In this document: positions 36,107 through 48,439 of the stretch, one piece after another
How positions within the stretch are numbered: position 1 is the stretch's first letter
Layout of the letters: every line of letters starts with the position of its first letter
Origin: Tenodera sinensis
Lineage: Eukaryota; Arthropoda; Insecta; Mantodea; Mantidae
Length of the DNA: 64,000 nucleotides
NCBI GenBank assembly: GCA_030765045.1
Contig: CM060969.1
Coordinates: 41,474,716 to 41,538,715 of the forward strand
Reading direction: 5' to 3'
Position numbers and translations under genes: made by a program
Notes under the pieces: generated by a model
Told to the model about the DNA's origin: nothing
Seen by the model: only the letters and a program-made list of their open reading frames with translations
Databases searched by the model: none

Positions 36107-36915
36107 GATCAAGAACTCCAAAACGAAGAGTTGCTTAAATACTATACTTGGTATTTCACTTCAGGATCTTCCAAGGATGTGACACGAACATTTTGAAGTA
36201 AATTCCCCCACCTCAGGCTACCCTTTACATGGAACATTTTTGATTCCCCAAAATTAGCTTTAAAGTTTTGTATTAAAATACCGTATATTTAAGATGTTTT
36301 ATGACAAATGAAATTTATATCCTGAATTTTTTGGAAATGTCCTCAGAAGCCCACGGCAGCCGAGGAGATTTTTAAATACCTGTTAAACTATAAGAGACAG
36401 ACAAAATATTACTATACAAAATGGGAGGTCGTTATTCATTTTTTTATCTCTTGATCATGCAAAGAGGGAATTTCAAAGCCATCACATAGCAACACCATCC
36501 AAACTCTCTGCAACTGCCTGTCAGACAAACATGCGGTTGAAAGAATTTTGAAGCCTTTAGCAAACATGAACCTACAGATTTAGAATTTTGGATATTCATA
36601 TGTTATGTCTTTTCGACGTTCTTATAACTGCTTTAAATCTGGCGTTTGCCTTTTTGTTGGGATATTTATCTATATTTGCTTTTCACTAGTCTTTTTATTT
36701 TATATTGAAATTTATCTGTAGCTTTTCCCATGTTTCATTTTATAAGGATGCTGATGATCAAGTAATTGACTGGCCTTAAAACTAATCATCATTCGTCATC
36801 ATAATCGTCATCACATAGCGACCAGCTATTAAAGCATTTGACTATTGCTTAAAGCCTACTGTGTTCCCAATTTCGCTTTGAACCTACAAGAAGATCACAT
36901 CAGCACATCAGATAT
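36107..36915 (-). mobile_element. F1 repeat, right end missing, interrupted by a nested LINE tail
   Basis: On the plus strand it begins inside the reversed F1 (AACTCCAAAACGAAGAGTTG) and continues with GGATGTGACACGAACATTTT, CTACCCTTTACATGGAACAT and GGGAGGTCGTTATTC. The insert at 36494-36808 then splits it. It resumes with GCGACCAGCTATTAAAGC and ends near the reversed left end (CAGCACATCAGATATT). Confidence 0.8.
36494..36808 (+). mobile_element. 5'-truncated LINE 3' UTR nested in F1
   Basis: The 315-bp insert splits an F1 copy exactly where CATCACATAGCAAC (36480-36493) is repeated as CATCACATAGCGAC (36809-36822), a 14-bp target-site duplication with one mismatch. Its 3' end has GATGCTGATGATCAAG, GACTGGCCTTAAAACTAATC and then loose ATC-type repeats, the style of an insect LINE 3' terminus. 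No coding sequence is left. Confidence 0.65.
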
Positions 36916-38057
36916 TTTAAACTTCGAAACAAAATAGTTATTTCATCCGAGTACTAAATATATCACATCGATATTCACATTGAAAAATGCTCAGTCCTCA
37001 GAAAAGGTGTATAATAGTGTGTTTAACTAAGACTATTGTATGAAATTACATAGGTATTAGCTTTAGAAATATTAGATATACTGAGCAAATCGACTCGCTA
37101 TAACGCAGTAATTGTCATTTAATCACTGTTGGTTTTGAAAGGGGCAATGATTTAGCATATGTCGACTAATCATTCCATATAGTAAAACTCTTCTTTTTCC
37201 TCGTCAAGGCCAAGTTTAAACAATAACTCCTTTATGCTGTAGATTAATGCGCTGGTCGTTCCACTTTAAGCTGGAACGTTCATAGCTCTTTCGTTAAACG
37301 CTACTCAATTCATCACTTCAATTCCTTCCTTCAACTGAGACGCACAAGCGTCTTCTTGGCACCAGGACTACGATATCTTATAGAACCACACGCCTTCTCC
37401 CATAATACACAAGGGCACGTATGAATTCACATATATACCTACCTATTAGTGGGCAGCAAGTAGAAGGCAGTTTTGCACAAGCGAGGATACGAAATCGATG
37501 TGGATGATAACACACTGCCCACCTGGTTTACTTTTACCGCAATAGTCACTACCCACATTGCAACTCTCAGCTGTCAGTACATTTTATTACAACAGAATTC
37601 AATGTGACTACGTTATACTACATTTGATTATATCAAACGACGTGTTTCAACCAATCATGACTGGTTATCCCACATTTTTATCATCTCCCTAGCATATTTT
37701 AATTTGTTTGCGATCATCATTTGTTTTCCACATAGATCAGTGGTGATACATTTTCCCCTTCCTAGTTACCCTTTAGTGGTGACGTAATAGGCATGAGAAC
37801 AAAGAAGAATGCTGGGAGTAATCCGGCTGGAGTTTGTAACGGGACATGTTGACACCCAAGAATGACTTTCTTAGTTTGTGAAACTCGAAGAGGTGCATAA
37901 ACCTATGCCAGTCACCTTTACCCTGCATGGCCACGACACTAAGCCAAAGCGAATGGAGGGGAAAAACAGGAGAGTGACCGGCGGTGTGACTTTTTGGCAC
38001 CCTTGGCATGGCTATTCAAAGTTAGCTTCACCAAGAGAACTTCCAAAGGAGAAACAG
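36916..38057. other. unassigned sequence
   Basis: No recognised gene or repeat. Opposed short frames at 37773-38087 have no domain. Confidence 0.35.
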
Positions 38058-38205
38058 ACCTTTGTGGTCTGGTGGTTAGCACATTAATCTTACAATTCTC
38101 CATGTTCAGTTTCCAGTCGGAGGGAGGAATTAATCTCTAGCCTGCCTTGAATCTGGAAGTATGGATGAGAGTGAATATTGTGTGTGAATTAATGTAATAA
38201 GCAAA
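38058..38205 (+). mobile_element. SINE family B, degenerate copy
   Basis: The tRNA-like A box region TGGTCTGGTGGTTAGCAC is clear, and the B box is decayed (TTCAGTTTCCAGTC). The body (TGGAAGTATGGATGAGAGTG, then TGTGTGTGAATT) matches the copy at 56.9 kb on the other strand, so this is a real family. Confidence 0.6.
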
Positions 38206-38610
38206 AAGTAGGTACACAATGCAAACCAAAGATTAACACTAAAGCGAGTGGACATAATTAGCGTTCAGCAGCTGTTTCAAAAATAAAAAGCCGCCGATGT
38301 GACCTTGGATAAGTGGCATATAAATGGAAAATAAACAGACGGAACCAGCTCGATCAATTAATTTTGTAATTCTCTAACTATGAAATATTGTACAAAATTC
38401 AACCAGTATGTAGAGAACTGATTAGAATCTTCACAGAACGTTCAATATGTAGATATGTAACTACATTTCATTTATCACATCTTTCAAATAGGTATATTAT
38501 ATTTTAATCTTCTCTTAGAGCCTTTTATGAAAAAATCAAAATAGAATTTATGTGTAGCGCACTTTGTGGTAAGGTAACTTTCAAATGTTTATCTAGTACA
38601 TTGTTTACAA
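38206..38610. other. AT-rich sequence, nothing recognised
   Basis: No recognised feature. Confidence 0.4.
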
Positions 38611-38728
38611 TTTTTCTGAAAATGTGTTTTTGTACGTCAGGCCTCAAAACTTTCTTTGCAGTGATCTGAGTATCAACTTTTGATGGAATGCAATACTTCG
38701 CCTATACATAAGTGATAAGGAATGTAGA
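38611..38728 (+). mobile_element. F1 repeat, right-end fragment
   Basis: TTTTTCTGAAAATGTGTTTT, CAGGCCTCAAAAC and GGAATGCAATACTTCGCC follow the F1 right end in order. The terminal 12-mer is decayed. Confidence 0.55.
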
Positions 38729-38989
38729 AGTGATATAAACGTAACACATATTTTTCTTCTATTATGGAGCACTTTTATCTACTTCCCATTCATACTATGA
38801 CTCTTTCGGTGCAAGCAGCCATTCTCACCTTGGCTTGGACAATATTACCAGGTGTGGCTAATCGATCACCATTTGTATATTCAGAAGTCATTCTCGTTCT
38901 ACAAAAAAGGCACTTATTGCATTATTATTGTAATATACTATCTGATTTAGTTGCTTTTTGTGATTGGGGGTGAAGAAAAGATATTATGA

Positions 38990-39466
38990 AAACTGAAGAA
39001 ACTCCTTAAACAGTTTAAATATTTAGGATCCATAACTCAGGAATCAGGGAGTTGTTACGTAGACATGGTTGATAGATTGATACAGCAAAGAGGCGTGATT
39101 AAAGTGCTGAATGGAGTTTTATGGAGCTGGAATATTTCAAAGATGAAAATTCTCCTAACAGTTCTCGAGAGTATATTAACTTACGGGGCTAAAGGATGGA
39201 TCGATATATGGTGGAAATGGAGCAGTCAGTTGCACAAAGGATTGAACGTAGGATATTACAGTGGTATGGACATGGAGAGATGGCCCAGGACATTTCTGGA
39301 TTGGTCGCCGCATGGAAGGAGGAAGAGGGGCGACGTAGGACTTCATGGAAATGCAATATTCACCAGATGATAAGAAAGAGAAATCTACAACTAGGGATTG
39401 GGTTGACCGAGGAAGATGGAAACTGGGAACACTGGGAGTATACTGACAAGTGGAGAAGCTCTCAAT
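38990..39466 (+). pseudogene. LINE reverse transcriptase C-terminal remnant
   Basis: FKYLGSITQESGSC (39011 onward) is the conserved LINE motif FKYLGS just past the catalytic box. ILLTVLESILTYGAKGW (usual form V..LLYGAE.W) follows, then RIERRILQWYGHGE and, after a one-base frameshift, HGRRKRGDVG and TSWKCNIHQMI, which match the usual RW.GHV and GRRKRGRP..SW tail. Two overlapping frames (39065-39370 and 39196-39468) each hold part of it, so it is frameshifted and dead. The 5' part is missing. Confidence 0.8.
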
Positions 39467-39782
39467 AATAAAATAATTTCAATTGCTCTGTGTATAAATC
39501 ACCGGTTACTATTTATTATATTCTGAACAGCAATGAAGGTTACAAATTATACCATTTACTATTCGTAGCATATACATATAATCAGATGCGTATTCACTCT
39601 CGAACCCCGAAGTAGACATGGTTTCTTTAACGAAAAGAAGAGGGTGTTCAGGTAGATTGGTAGGTAGATAAAGGTACTGACGTGTAAATCTGAAAAAGTT
39701 GAAGGAAGCGATATCGAAGTGAAACTTACGGCAAGCAATTCATCTTACATGGCAAATCAGTTTTCTTCTCCTTTTTCCGCTG
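39467..39782. other. AT-rich sequence, nothing recognised
   Basis: No recognised feature. Confidence 0.4.
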
Positions 39783-39925
39783 CCGAATGAGAGAGAGAGA
39801 GCGAGCGAGTGAGAGAGATTTGTGATCTGGAATGGGATAGACCTTAGGTATAACCGCAGAGCTTCAATCCGGGTTGCAGGCAGCGTGTGTCCAGAATACT
39901 AATCGCCAGAGCACCCTATCTCTCT
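39783..39925 (-). mobile_element. possible tRNA-derived SINE with (CT)n tail
   Basis: On the minus strand GCTCTGGCGATTAGTATTC could be a decayed A box and CCCGGATTGAAGCTC a decayed B box. The element ends in a (CT)n run (GA-rich on the plus strand at 39788-39818). No sister copy in the window supports it. Confidence 0.3.
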
Positions 39926-40647
39926 TCAAACTTCCGGCTTGCGGGCTACAGAGCAAGTTTACGACTTTTTAGCAGGCGAAAAGTCAGTCGATGAGCCAGG
40001 AGAAAAACACAGCGAAATATTGCTACTTGGCGTTAATCTCATGACGCGATCCTCTTCTAATTGCTACGGAAATTAATTCTGATGGGGTTTTAAAGTACAC
40101 CCAAGCACGTTAGCCGCTTATGAGCTAAATGAATCCCAAATGAAGTGATGAAAACCTACTAAAGTGAGTTGAAGGTCCTTTAATGTTATGGAATAAGAGA
40201 AAGGACATCTAACAAAACAAAATATTGCATTTCTTACATTTTAAAATCATAGTACTTTCTTCAGCTAAAAGTGTTAATTACTACAAATTTCAACCAAATC
40301 ATGGCGCACACAAAATTTAATGGCAGCTGATAGATAAGTTTCGTTCTTTTTTTCTTTCTCTAGAGGTGGGCAAAGGTGATCCCTGTGATTCATAAATCTT
40401 TCGCCGTGTAATTATGCAACACAATGGTACACAATCCTTTACTTAGATGATTTCAAGAGTCCAAGGGTCGTTTCGCGACCGGTATCAGTGGGGGAATAAT
40501 GTCTGTGTAAACAGCGCCTACCTCATTTGTAACAAGGTATTACATGGTTTTCTTTGAGCCATTTTATAGAAGGTAGATATGCCGCATACAACGAAAAAAA
40601 ACTAGTCTTTTCTTATGTGCATTGCTATATATGTTGTATACATTTTC
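39926..40647. other. unassigned; holds one MITE-like end
   Basis: TGGCGCACACAAAATTTAAT at 40302-40322 matches the ends of the 169-bp MITE at 21.2 kb, but no partner end was found nearby. Confidence 0.4.
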
Positions 40648-41674
<1,027 letters not shown>

Positions 41675-42499
41675 CCTATAGTAAGTAGGGGAAGTATTGT
41701 ACTCCGCCCAAAAATTCTATGTCGAGATTTCACCGGAAATATATGTTTTGAGACCCCCTGAATCCAAAAAAAAAAAATGTATTTTTAGAAAAAAGGTGCG
41801 TATGTCTCTATAAACAGCACAACTGAAATACGAAAAGTTGGTTAAAAACCAAAGTTGATACTGAAGTTTAATATTTTTCAATAGTGCGACACGAAGATTT
41901 TGAAGAAAATTCCTCCACCCTAAACTACCCTTTACATGGAAACAATTTCGAAACTTTTTTCTTAACATTTTCTAACGATGTTGATTAAAGTGCCACATAT
42001 TTAAGATATTTTTATAGCAAATGACGGTATATTTTGAATTTTCTTCCTAAAGAAGAAAACTTCCTGTTTACTCTCGATGAATTTTACATAACTGATAAAG
42101 CGTAAGAGATAGACTACAGCAATTGTATATCTCATTAAAACACAATTTATATCCAAATGCAGTTTCTTTGTACTGTGAAGAATTTTGGAGGTATTCCTTG
42201 TTATTTGTGGAGTGTTTTAATGCTTAGAGCTTTCTCAAATGGAAGGTCGTTATTCACTTTTTTATCTTTTGGCCGTGTAAAGAGAACAGAATTTCAAAGG
42301 ATTCATATAGTGACCAGCTTTAAAAGATTTGACTATGGCTCGAAGCCATATCCCCATATTCCTTTGTACCTACAAGAAAATTAGTAACTAGATAATTTCT
42401 ACAAACTTTATCTCGATTAACATGAAGAAGATTAAGGAATAAGTGTTTGTAAAAATAGTGCCAGAGTAGAGAAAGTCATATGAGTGCAACACATCAGAT
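41675..42499 (-). mobile_element. F1 repeat, full length
   Basis: On the plus strand it begins AGTAAGTAGGGGAAGTATTG and GTCGAGATTTCACCGGAAAT (reversed right end, without its outermost 12-mer). It runs through ACTACCCTTTACATGG and GGAAGGTCGTTATTC, and closes with AGTAGAGAAAGTCATATGAG then TGCAACACATCAGATTTTT, the complete reversed left end. Confidence 0.88.
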
Positions 42500-43493
42500 T
42501 TTTATTTGAAATTGGCAAATCTTCTTCTGTTGTCCGCACTTCCCCGTATAGTCAATCAAAATGTGTGCACGTACTGTACAGAAATCTTGGATATTAATGC
42601 ACAGTTAAATATGTTTAACTTCTCAGAACTTTGACATGCAGTTTAATTACACCGTGGTGATGAATTTACACAATTCCTCCTTAACCTCGAAACCAAAACC
42701 GTTAGAGAGAAAATTACTTCCTAGATTGTGAACCGGATTGCTTGCTCCACATTCCAAATAAATTGTTTATTTGTATTTTGCCAATTCATCAACTTCAAAG
42801 GAGTTAAATTAACGTTACAAAATTCACCTTCCAAAACACCTGCAAAAAGTTTATGTACATTCCTTGGGCAGCTTCAGCAATCATAAAGAGTAGTTAAAGA
42901 AACATTTAAAAGTTTTAATGAGCTCTGCAAAGTGCCTCCTCTTATTCGCCCACTTTGCTTGAATTCTTTTGATGTGGCCGCGAGATTTGGTGCAAGTCGT
43001 CTGTCATCGAAACCTGTTTCTGCATCACGAGTGCTTTCCAAGAGCCTCGCTGCTCCTTGGCACTGCCTCAACTTCAGCTCCTGGAGGTATTGCAATAAAC
43101 GACGGTAATTACACAATTTAAGTGAGTAATTAATATAATCTAAGACGTTTCAGCTTTGTAATAAATAACAGTAATCAGATTACAATTAAGTTAGTTCTCT
43201 ACAAAGAAGTTCAGTTCTTTATCCACTATGGCTGTTCCATTTGCACAGGTCGTTTGCACATTCTTCCTGGTCTTTCTAATAATCGAAGATTTTTCTTCTT
43301 CTTTGATTTTTGTATATATATCACAAACAAAAATTGTAACTTCTGCATGACATTGCAGGTGACCATAAAGATCCAGAATACAAAGATATACGACAAAGTC
43401 AAATTTTAAGAAAAAAAAAAAAAAAAAGATTAAAATTAAGATGCAAAATATCTAAAGAAACATTAAATGATTATAACAAGAAGATAACAGTTA
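42500..43493. other. unassigned; includes an 80-codon minus-strand frame
   Basis: The minus-strand frame 43116-42874 looks composition-wise like coding sequence (QELKLRQCQGAARLLES and similar) but matches no family I know and has no sister copy here. A poly-A run lies at about 43411-43428. Confidence 0.3.
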
Positions 43494-43950
43494 ACACATG
43501 GAATATAAGTGATTATTTAAAATGTATAAAGAGTCTTTTAGAACATGTAAAGATATATTTACAATTTCGGACCATTGCACACCCAGTGCTTTGAGGCAAG
43601 CACTTGTGAATTTAAAACATGTTCCGCGGGCACCAAAGAGTAGTCCTTTTACCTCCCATGCATTTTCAGGTACGTTATATCTCTCACTAAGGTGAGGAAT
43701 GCATGGTTGGTAGATGGCTTCCTTTTCCTCGTTCACCTGTGTCGCCTGCTGTAAATGTTGCTCCATTCTTACTGTTGGATCAAGAATGAGACCCTTTCCT
43801 TCATCCCTCTTGATGGCTATGATATCTGCTCTTCGATGGCTACCATACTCAGACAGGCAATGGACCTCTTCATAGACCTCCCAATTGGCTCTACGAAGGG
43901 CTGTAGAAATGGATGAACGCACACGGTGTACTCAAGTAAAAAACCCACAA
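43494..43950 (-). pseudogene. non-LTR retrotransposon C-terminal domain fragment
   Basis: A 143-residue open frame (starting near 43922) that resembles the C-terminal region seen after the reverse transcriptase in certain insect non-LTR elements. Key segments in order: NWEVYEEVHCLSEYGSHRRA, DIIAIKRDEGKG, LILDPTVRME, a middle with YQPCIPHLSERYNVP, GLLFGARGTCFKF, and the end VLKDSLYILNNHLYS. The spacing R-A-D...L-D-P-T suits a PD-(D/E)XK restriction-like endonuclease, as in R2-type LINEs; that functional reading is inference. The reverse transcriptase itself is absent upstream, so this is a 5'-truncated copy whose C terminus happens to remain open. Confidence 0.7.
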
Positions 43951-44194
43951 TTCCAATTTCATTTCCCTTAATTCGAAGCTTTTATTCAAAATTTTTGTTG
44001 AAAATTAATCTAACCACCGAAATTTAATATAAATCATCCATTTGTTTCTGTAAAACAGGTCATCGCTCTGGGGTTATTTGTTTTATCTGGATGCAGGGGC
44101 GTAATAGCTTTCTTGCCTGCCGGCCTTGAAATTCTTTATCTGCTCCTGTATCCCTTTGTTTAAAACATGTGCGCCTTTAGTTGTAGCTTGAGTT
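43951..44194. other. AT-rich spacer, nothing recognised
   Basis: Short unassigned spacer between two transposon remnants. Confidence 0.35.
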
Positions 44195-44566
44195 TCTTGC
44201 TGTTCAGTGTTGCAAATCCATTCTAGTAAACCTTGTGTCCAGTATAAGACTAATTTCTGCGGAAAATGGCGCTGTCATTCGAGAAGTTGAAAGGGGTTTG
44301 AACAAACAACTGAAATCGAGAAAGAATACGGGACACCAACGAACCTTGTCAAATTATCTGAAGAATAAAGAAAAAAATTTAAGCAGTGCCTCGAGTGAAA
44401 ATAGGAAGAGTCGAAAAAGAGTGAGACAAAAGGAAAATCCTAATGAATGTATGGACCTGTATTGTTAAAATGTCTATTTTAGACGTAACTTTTTTAATTG
44501 ACATTTTTGGATATTTCGAACTTTTTTCTCGTACCTTCAGTTTCGAACTACCTAAGTCTACTACTG
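44195..44566 (+). pseudogene. pogo/Tigger-like transposase N-terminal remnant plus right end
   Basis: RLISAENGAVIREVERG matches the opening of the CENP-B/pogo-type helix-turn-helix region (usual form L.LEDK..VIREVE.G). NYLKNKEKNLSSASSENRK and KRVRQKENPNECM correspond to the TI.KNKEKI....RKR.R segment. Frame changes between these pieces show decay. After the stop near 44468 come GGATATTTCGAAC, TTTCGAACTACC and the terminus CTACTACTG followed by TA (44567-44568), similar to the Tigger terminal repeat at 53.67 kb. Most of the DDE catalytic domain is deleted. Confidence 0.6.
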
Positions 44567-44640
44567 TACCTAAGTTAATGTCATAATCTCTAATAGTAAT
44601 TGGATATTCTGGTATTTTTGAAGCATTAGAATTTAAAAAA

Positions 44641-45502
44641 TCTGATGTGTTGCACTCACATGACTTTCTCTACTCTTGTACTAACCATTCTTACAAACTC
44701 TTATTCCTATATCTTCTTCGTGTTAGTTAAGATAAACATTTGTACAAATTATCTTATTGTTTATTTCCTTGTAGGTGCAAGGGGAATGTTAGAACACAGA
44801 AGGCTTTGTGCGATAGTCAAATGTTTGAGATTCTGTTGTCTTTGCACACTTAACATATAAACAAATGAACAACGATGATCCATTTCACGAAAGTTCTAAG
44901 TTTTCCGAAACTCACACACATAACAAGGAATATCTCCGAAATGGTTCACCCTACAAGAAAATTTATTGAGAAATAAATTGCGTATTTTAGCAAGATCTAC
45001 ATTTTTTGTAGTGCAAGATTTTGTCTATCTCTAACGGTTTACCAGTTATGCAAAAGTCGTCCAGAGTAAATACGACTACAGGGGCTATAGCCAGAAAATT
45101 CAAGATATACATTTCATTTGTCATAGAAATATCTCAAACATACGACATTTTAATCAAAATCGTTAGAGCCATTTTCAAGAAAATTAAAATTTTCGAAAAA
45201 ATTTCCATGTAAAGGGTAGTTTACTGTGGGGCTATTTTCTTCAAAATCTTCGTGTCGCATCTTTGAAAGACATTAAAGTTAAATACCAAATTTGGTTTTT
45301 AACCGACTTTTCGTTTTTGAGCTATGCTGTCCACAACTGACAGACTAACACACAGACACACAGACGCACACACGGACCTTTTTCTAAGAATGCTTTTTTT
45401 GGATTCAGGGGTCTCAAAACACATATTTCTGGTGAAATCTCGACATCGAGTTGTTGGGTGGAATACAATACTTCCCCTACTTACCAGTAGAGAAAGTAAA
45501 AA
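44641..45502 (+). mobile_element. F1 repeat, best-preserved full-length copy
   Basis: A complete 862-bp copy that serves as the reference. Left end TCTGATGTGTTGCACTCACATG then ACTTTCTCTACT; right end CCAGTAGAGAAAGTAAAA. The two 12-mers ACTTTCTCTACT and AGTAGAGAAAGT are perfect reverse complements. Internal landmarks are GGTGCAAGGGGAATGTTAG, AAGGAATATCTCCGAAATGG, TCGTTAGAGCCATTTTCAAG, CCATGTAAAGGGTAGTTTA and GGTGAAATCTCGACATCGAG. It has A-rich flanks (AAAAAA at left, AAAAA at right). It encodes no domain, so it is likely a non-autonomous element. Frames at 45299-45551 are shadows. Confidence 0.92.
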
Positions 45503-46476
45503 GGAGAGCAAAAAGGGAAGATTTGTTAACAAGGTTAATTCCATATACTAAAACTTTTTATAAATAGATATAACTAACGAGCTATATTAAAAGGCGGGGA
45601 AGACATTTAGCAACAGTAGTGTTGAACAATCACGAAAACCGAAGGAAGAAAAGCGAGTAGGTATAGAAAACTGTGTGAATGTAATGCGCTGCATTTCTAT
45701 TTCAGTTGCAGACATTGCATGAATTATATGCTCAAAGGCGGTTACAGAAGGATGTATGTATATGTTACGTAAAGGAAAAAGAAATAGAGGGAAACCCTGT
45801 GAATGTAATAAGTTACATAGTAAAATGGATAGCATAAAACTCTTCTCCATGACAATATACATAAACGTGCCAATGATCGGCCAAGCAGTTTAGGAATGCA
45901 TACATTTTATATGACCATTAACTTAGGGACAAAACGCAAAGGAAACGTCAGGATGGTTGACATCCCTAACCTCACTTTCATTGCACGAGAGGATCAGCAC
46001 GCAACGCCAAGTGAGTGGCGATGCATGCCCGCGAGCGTCACGACTCCGCCCAATAGCCATTAGCCAAATTGAAGTGGTAGCCAACCAGCACACAACACAC
46101 GTTCTGATTGGATCATCACGTTCCTACATGATTGCTAACACTACGCTCAGTCTGCCCGCAAATGATGAATTGCACGAGAACACTGTGTTTATACAGATAT
46201 GTACTTACATACCGGAAGATACTCCGTGAATTTATTCCAGTGTGCATGATGATTATTGTAAGGGCGTGTATTACAAGGAGAAAAAATCTATACACAAAGT
46301 TAACGGCAATTTCAGGACCAAAAGTATACATGTGTTCGAAAAGATTAATGTTATTATCCAGGAATGTTTTTAAAAGTTAATCCGTTGTTCTGAATGCTTA
46401 ATATATGGAAATCAAGTAGAAAAGCCCAAGTAATGTGCAATAATTTTACTCATTTTACGTAGAAATGTCAAGCCCT
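45503..46476. other. unassigned sequence
   Basis: Open frames of 70-91 codons on both strands without domains. No recognised repeat. Confidence 0.35.
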
Positions 46477-46690
46477 CTTTTTAGCACTACAGTGGTATTG
46501 CTGGCTACGGACTTTGATTCGATACTCAGTCCGAATGTGGATTTTCTGTGCTAGGAGTGCATTCAGTCCCATGAAGTCCTTAACGACCAACTGAAGAGCT
46601 ACCTATTTGATGTAATCAAGCAACTCAAAGTATTGAAAACCGTGCCTTATTGGCAAGTTAAACTTATGCCATTACAATTTACTGTATTCT
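46477..46690 (+). mobile_element. SINE family A relative, old copy
   Basis: A decayed head (CAGTGGTATTGCTGGCTACG, TTTGATTCGATACTC) leads into GTGCATTCAGTCCCATGAAG, GACCAACTGAAGAGCTAC and TTGATG. These follow the family A body at 50.1 kb (GTGCACTCAGCC, GACCAATTGAGGAGCTAC, TTGATGG) in order. It diverges after that. Confidence 0.6.
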
Positions 46691-47729
46691 GACTAAAATT
46701 ATTTCCTATTTGTATAGGAACCTGGATTAGCTGTTTAAATCTGTCTTAGTTTTACTTACCTTTCTTTCTTTCTTCTGAACGCAGAAAATTTGAAACTGCC
46801 AAAGTGTTTTCTGTTAATGCTGTTAGTGCCAAAGTAAGTAGTTTTACATATTGCTTGTAACTGCTTATATGTAATTAGCAACTTGTGTCCGGATTATTAA
46901 AGTCCCACATAAAAGAGGTTCTTGTGAAAGCGATGTCTTGGGACTCCTTTGGAGTATGCAATAACTTCGAATAACTTTTATATTGTTTTTAACCATTATT
47001 TCGCCAATTTGAATGCCCACATAAATTTCCAAGCAGGTAACTGAAACCAAAAATGATTATCTATATCTAAATTTAACAAAAGAAGCTTGTTTAAGCTATC
47101 ACTTTTTGTAGATAATCATAAGATATTTTCTACAGAGCTAAGTTTCGGCACCAATAGGTCAATTCGTGAATATATCACGAGTTAATTTGCACCTATCCCA
47201 ATTTCTTTTGGATCTATTAGGCAGAAAACGTTTTGAAAAATAGCAGCTATGACAGAAAGTAACTTCGAAATGGAAAACAAAAACAAAACAAAAACCACTA
47301 CCTATGTGTAATACGTTCTCATGCCAAGAATCACTAAACGCACCACCCTAGACACTGCATTAGCTATGCCACATAAAATAAACGATTTTTATCGGCAGAA
47401 AGAGTTACAGACGGGCGCACAAAGAGTTTGCTTTTTCGAAGTTTTGTTATCTTGTGCACAAAGGGAAGTTCTGACAGGGTAAGAGAAATAAAAATGAGGA
47501 TTAGACGCGAGTAAAGTGAAGAGAAAGCGGGAACGGCGGGAACGAGGGGGCACAAGTCCGACAGTGCATGGCAGAAGTTAATTACACGGGCTTCTAGTTT
47601 TCTGTTTCGCCCCTTTGCCACGAGAGAGAATTTTCACCGAAGCGCTGAATCCCGTGATCTGGCAACCTACGTGCAGAAGAACACAGCGCCCGTTCTCCCT
47701 CCACATCCCCGCTCGCTATTGCCATGCAG
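46691..47729. other. unassigned sequence
   Basis: AT-rich to about 47350, then GC-richer. The minus-strand frame 47364-47621 has no domain. Confidence 0.35.
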
Positions 47730-47737
47730 TATAAAAG
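47730..47737 (+). promoter_or_regulatory. TATA-box-like site
   Basis: TATAAAAG with a GC-rich upstream flank (CATCCCCGCTCGC) looks like a core promoter. A good 3' splice-site-like sequence (CTTCTTTGTTTTGCAG) lies about 80 bases downstream. No transcript or coding sequence ties to it, except possibly the LINE ORF1 remnant 0.7 kb downstream. Confidence 0.25.
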
Positions 47738-48439
47738 TTGTTGCCTTCTTTCTTTCCATTAACTTGCTAATGCATGCATCGGTTCACTTGTAAAACAAAA
47801 ACTTCTTTGTTTTGCAGTTTACACTTTCAAACAGCGCGTTGTTCAAAAAACTCGATGCTCTTCCAAGAACAAGAAAGAACAGCGATGCCCCTCTTTTCTC
47901 TTGTGAGCTAATGACGTCACAATGTCGCTCATCCTTCGTTTAGTGTATGAATGACTCAATGACTTAATCACAACTTGCGGAACGGAACTTGGCACCTCCA
48001 CCGAAAGGCAATCTTTGCCTATGCCCCTAGCGGGACACCCCTCGAGAGGATGGATGAGGTGAATGGATCCGAAGGCCGATTGAAACATTGCCACGATAGC
48101 GCAGAGGGCACGGTGCTTGTATTTTCCCAATTAGAAGCATCCCGGCGGAGGCTACTTAAGCCCGGTTTCTCTCCCACCCCTTCAGATTCGTATACTCAAA
48201 GGGGTTACGGGACTTGGAAACCGGCTTTCCTTCTCCCTCCATCTTGTCCCGTCCCATGAGCGGCCCGTAAACCAGTAGGTTGGCCTTCCAATCTGGGAAT
48301 AATATTTTCCGAGAGTATGTTCGCCCTGCTGTGCTCCTGCCCGACGCTCGCCGACTCTTCCAATCCTGAAAGAAACCTAATGGGATGAAGGGTGAAATGA
48401 AATGATTAATGTAACGAAATGGAGAGTCAGGAAATTCGG
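47738..48439. other. GC-richer unassigned sequence upstream of LINE ORF1
   Basis: Opposed open frames of about 95-100 codons without domains. It could be the 5' region of the element whose ORF1 follows, but nothing proves it. Confidence 0.3.
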
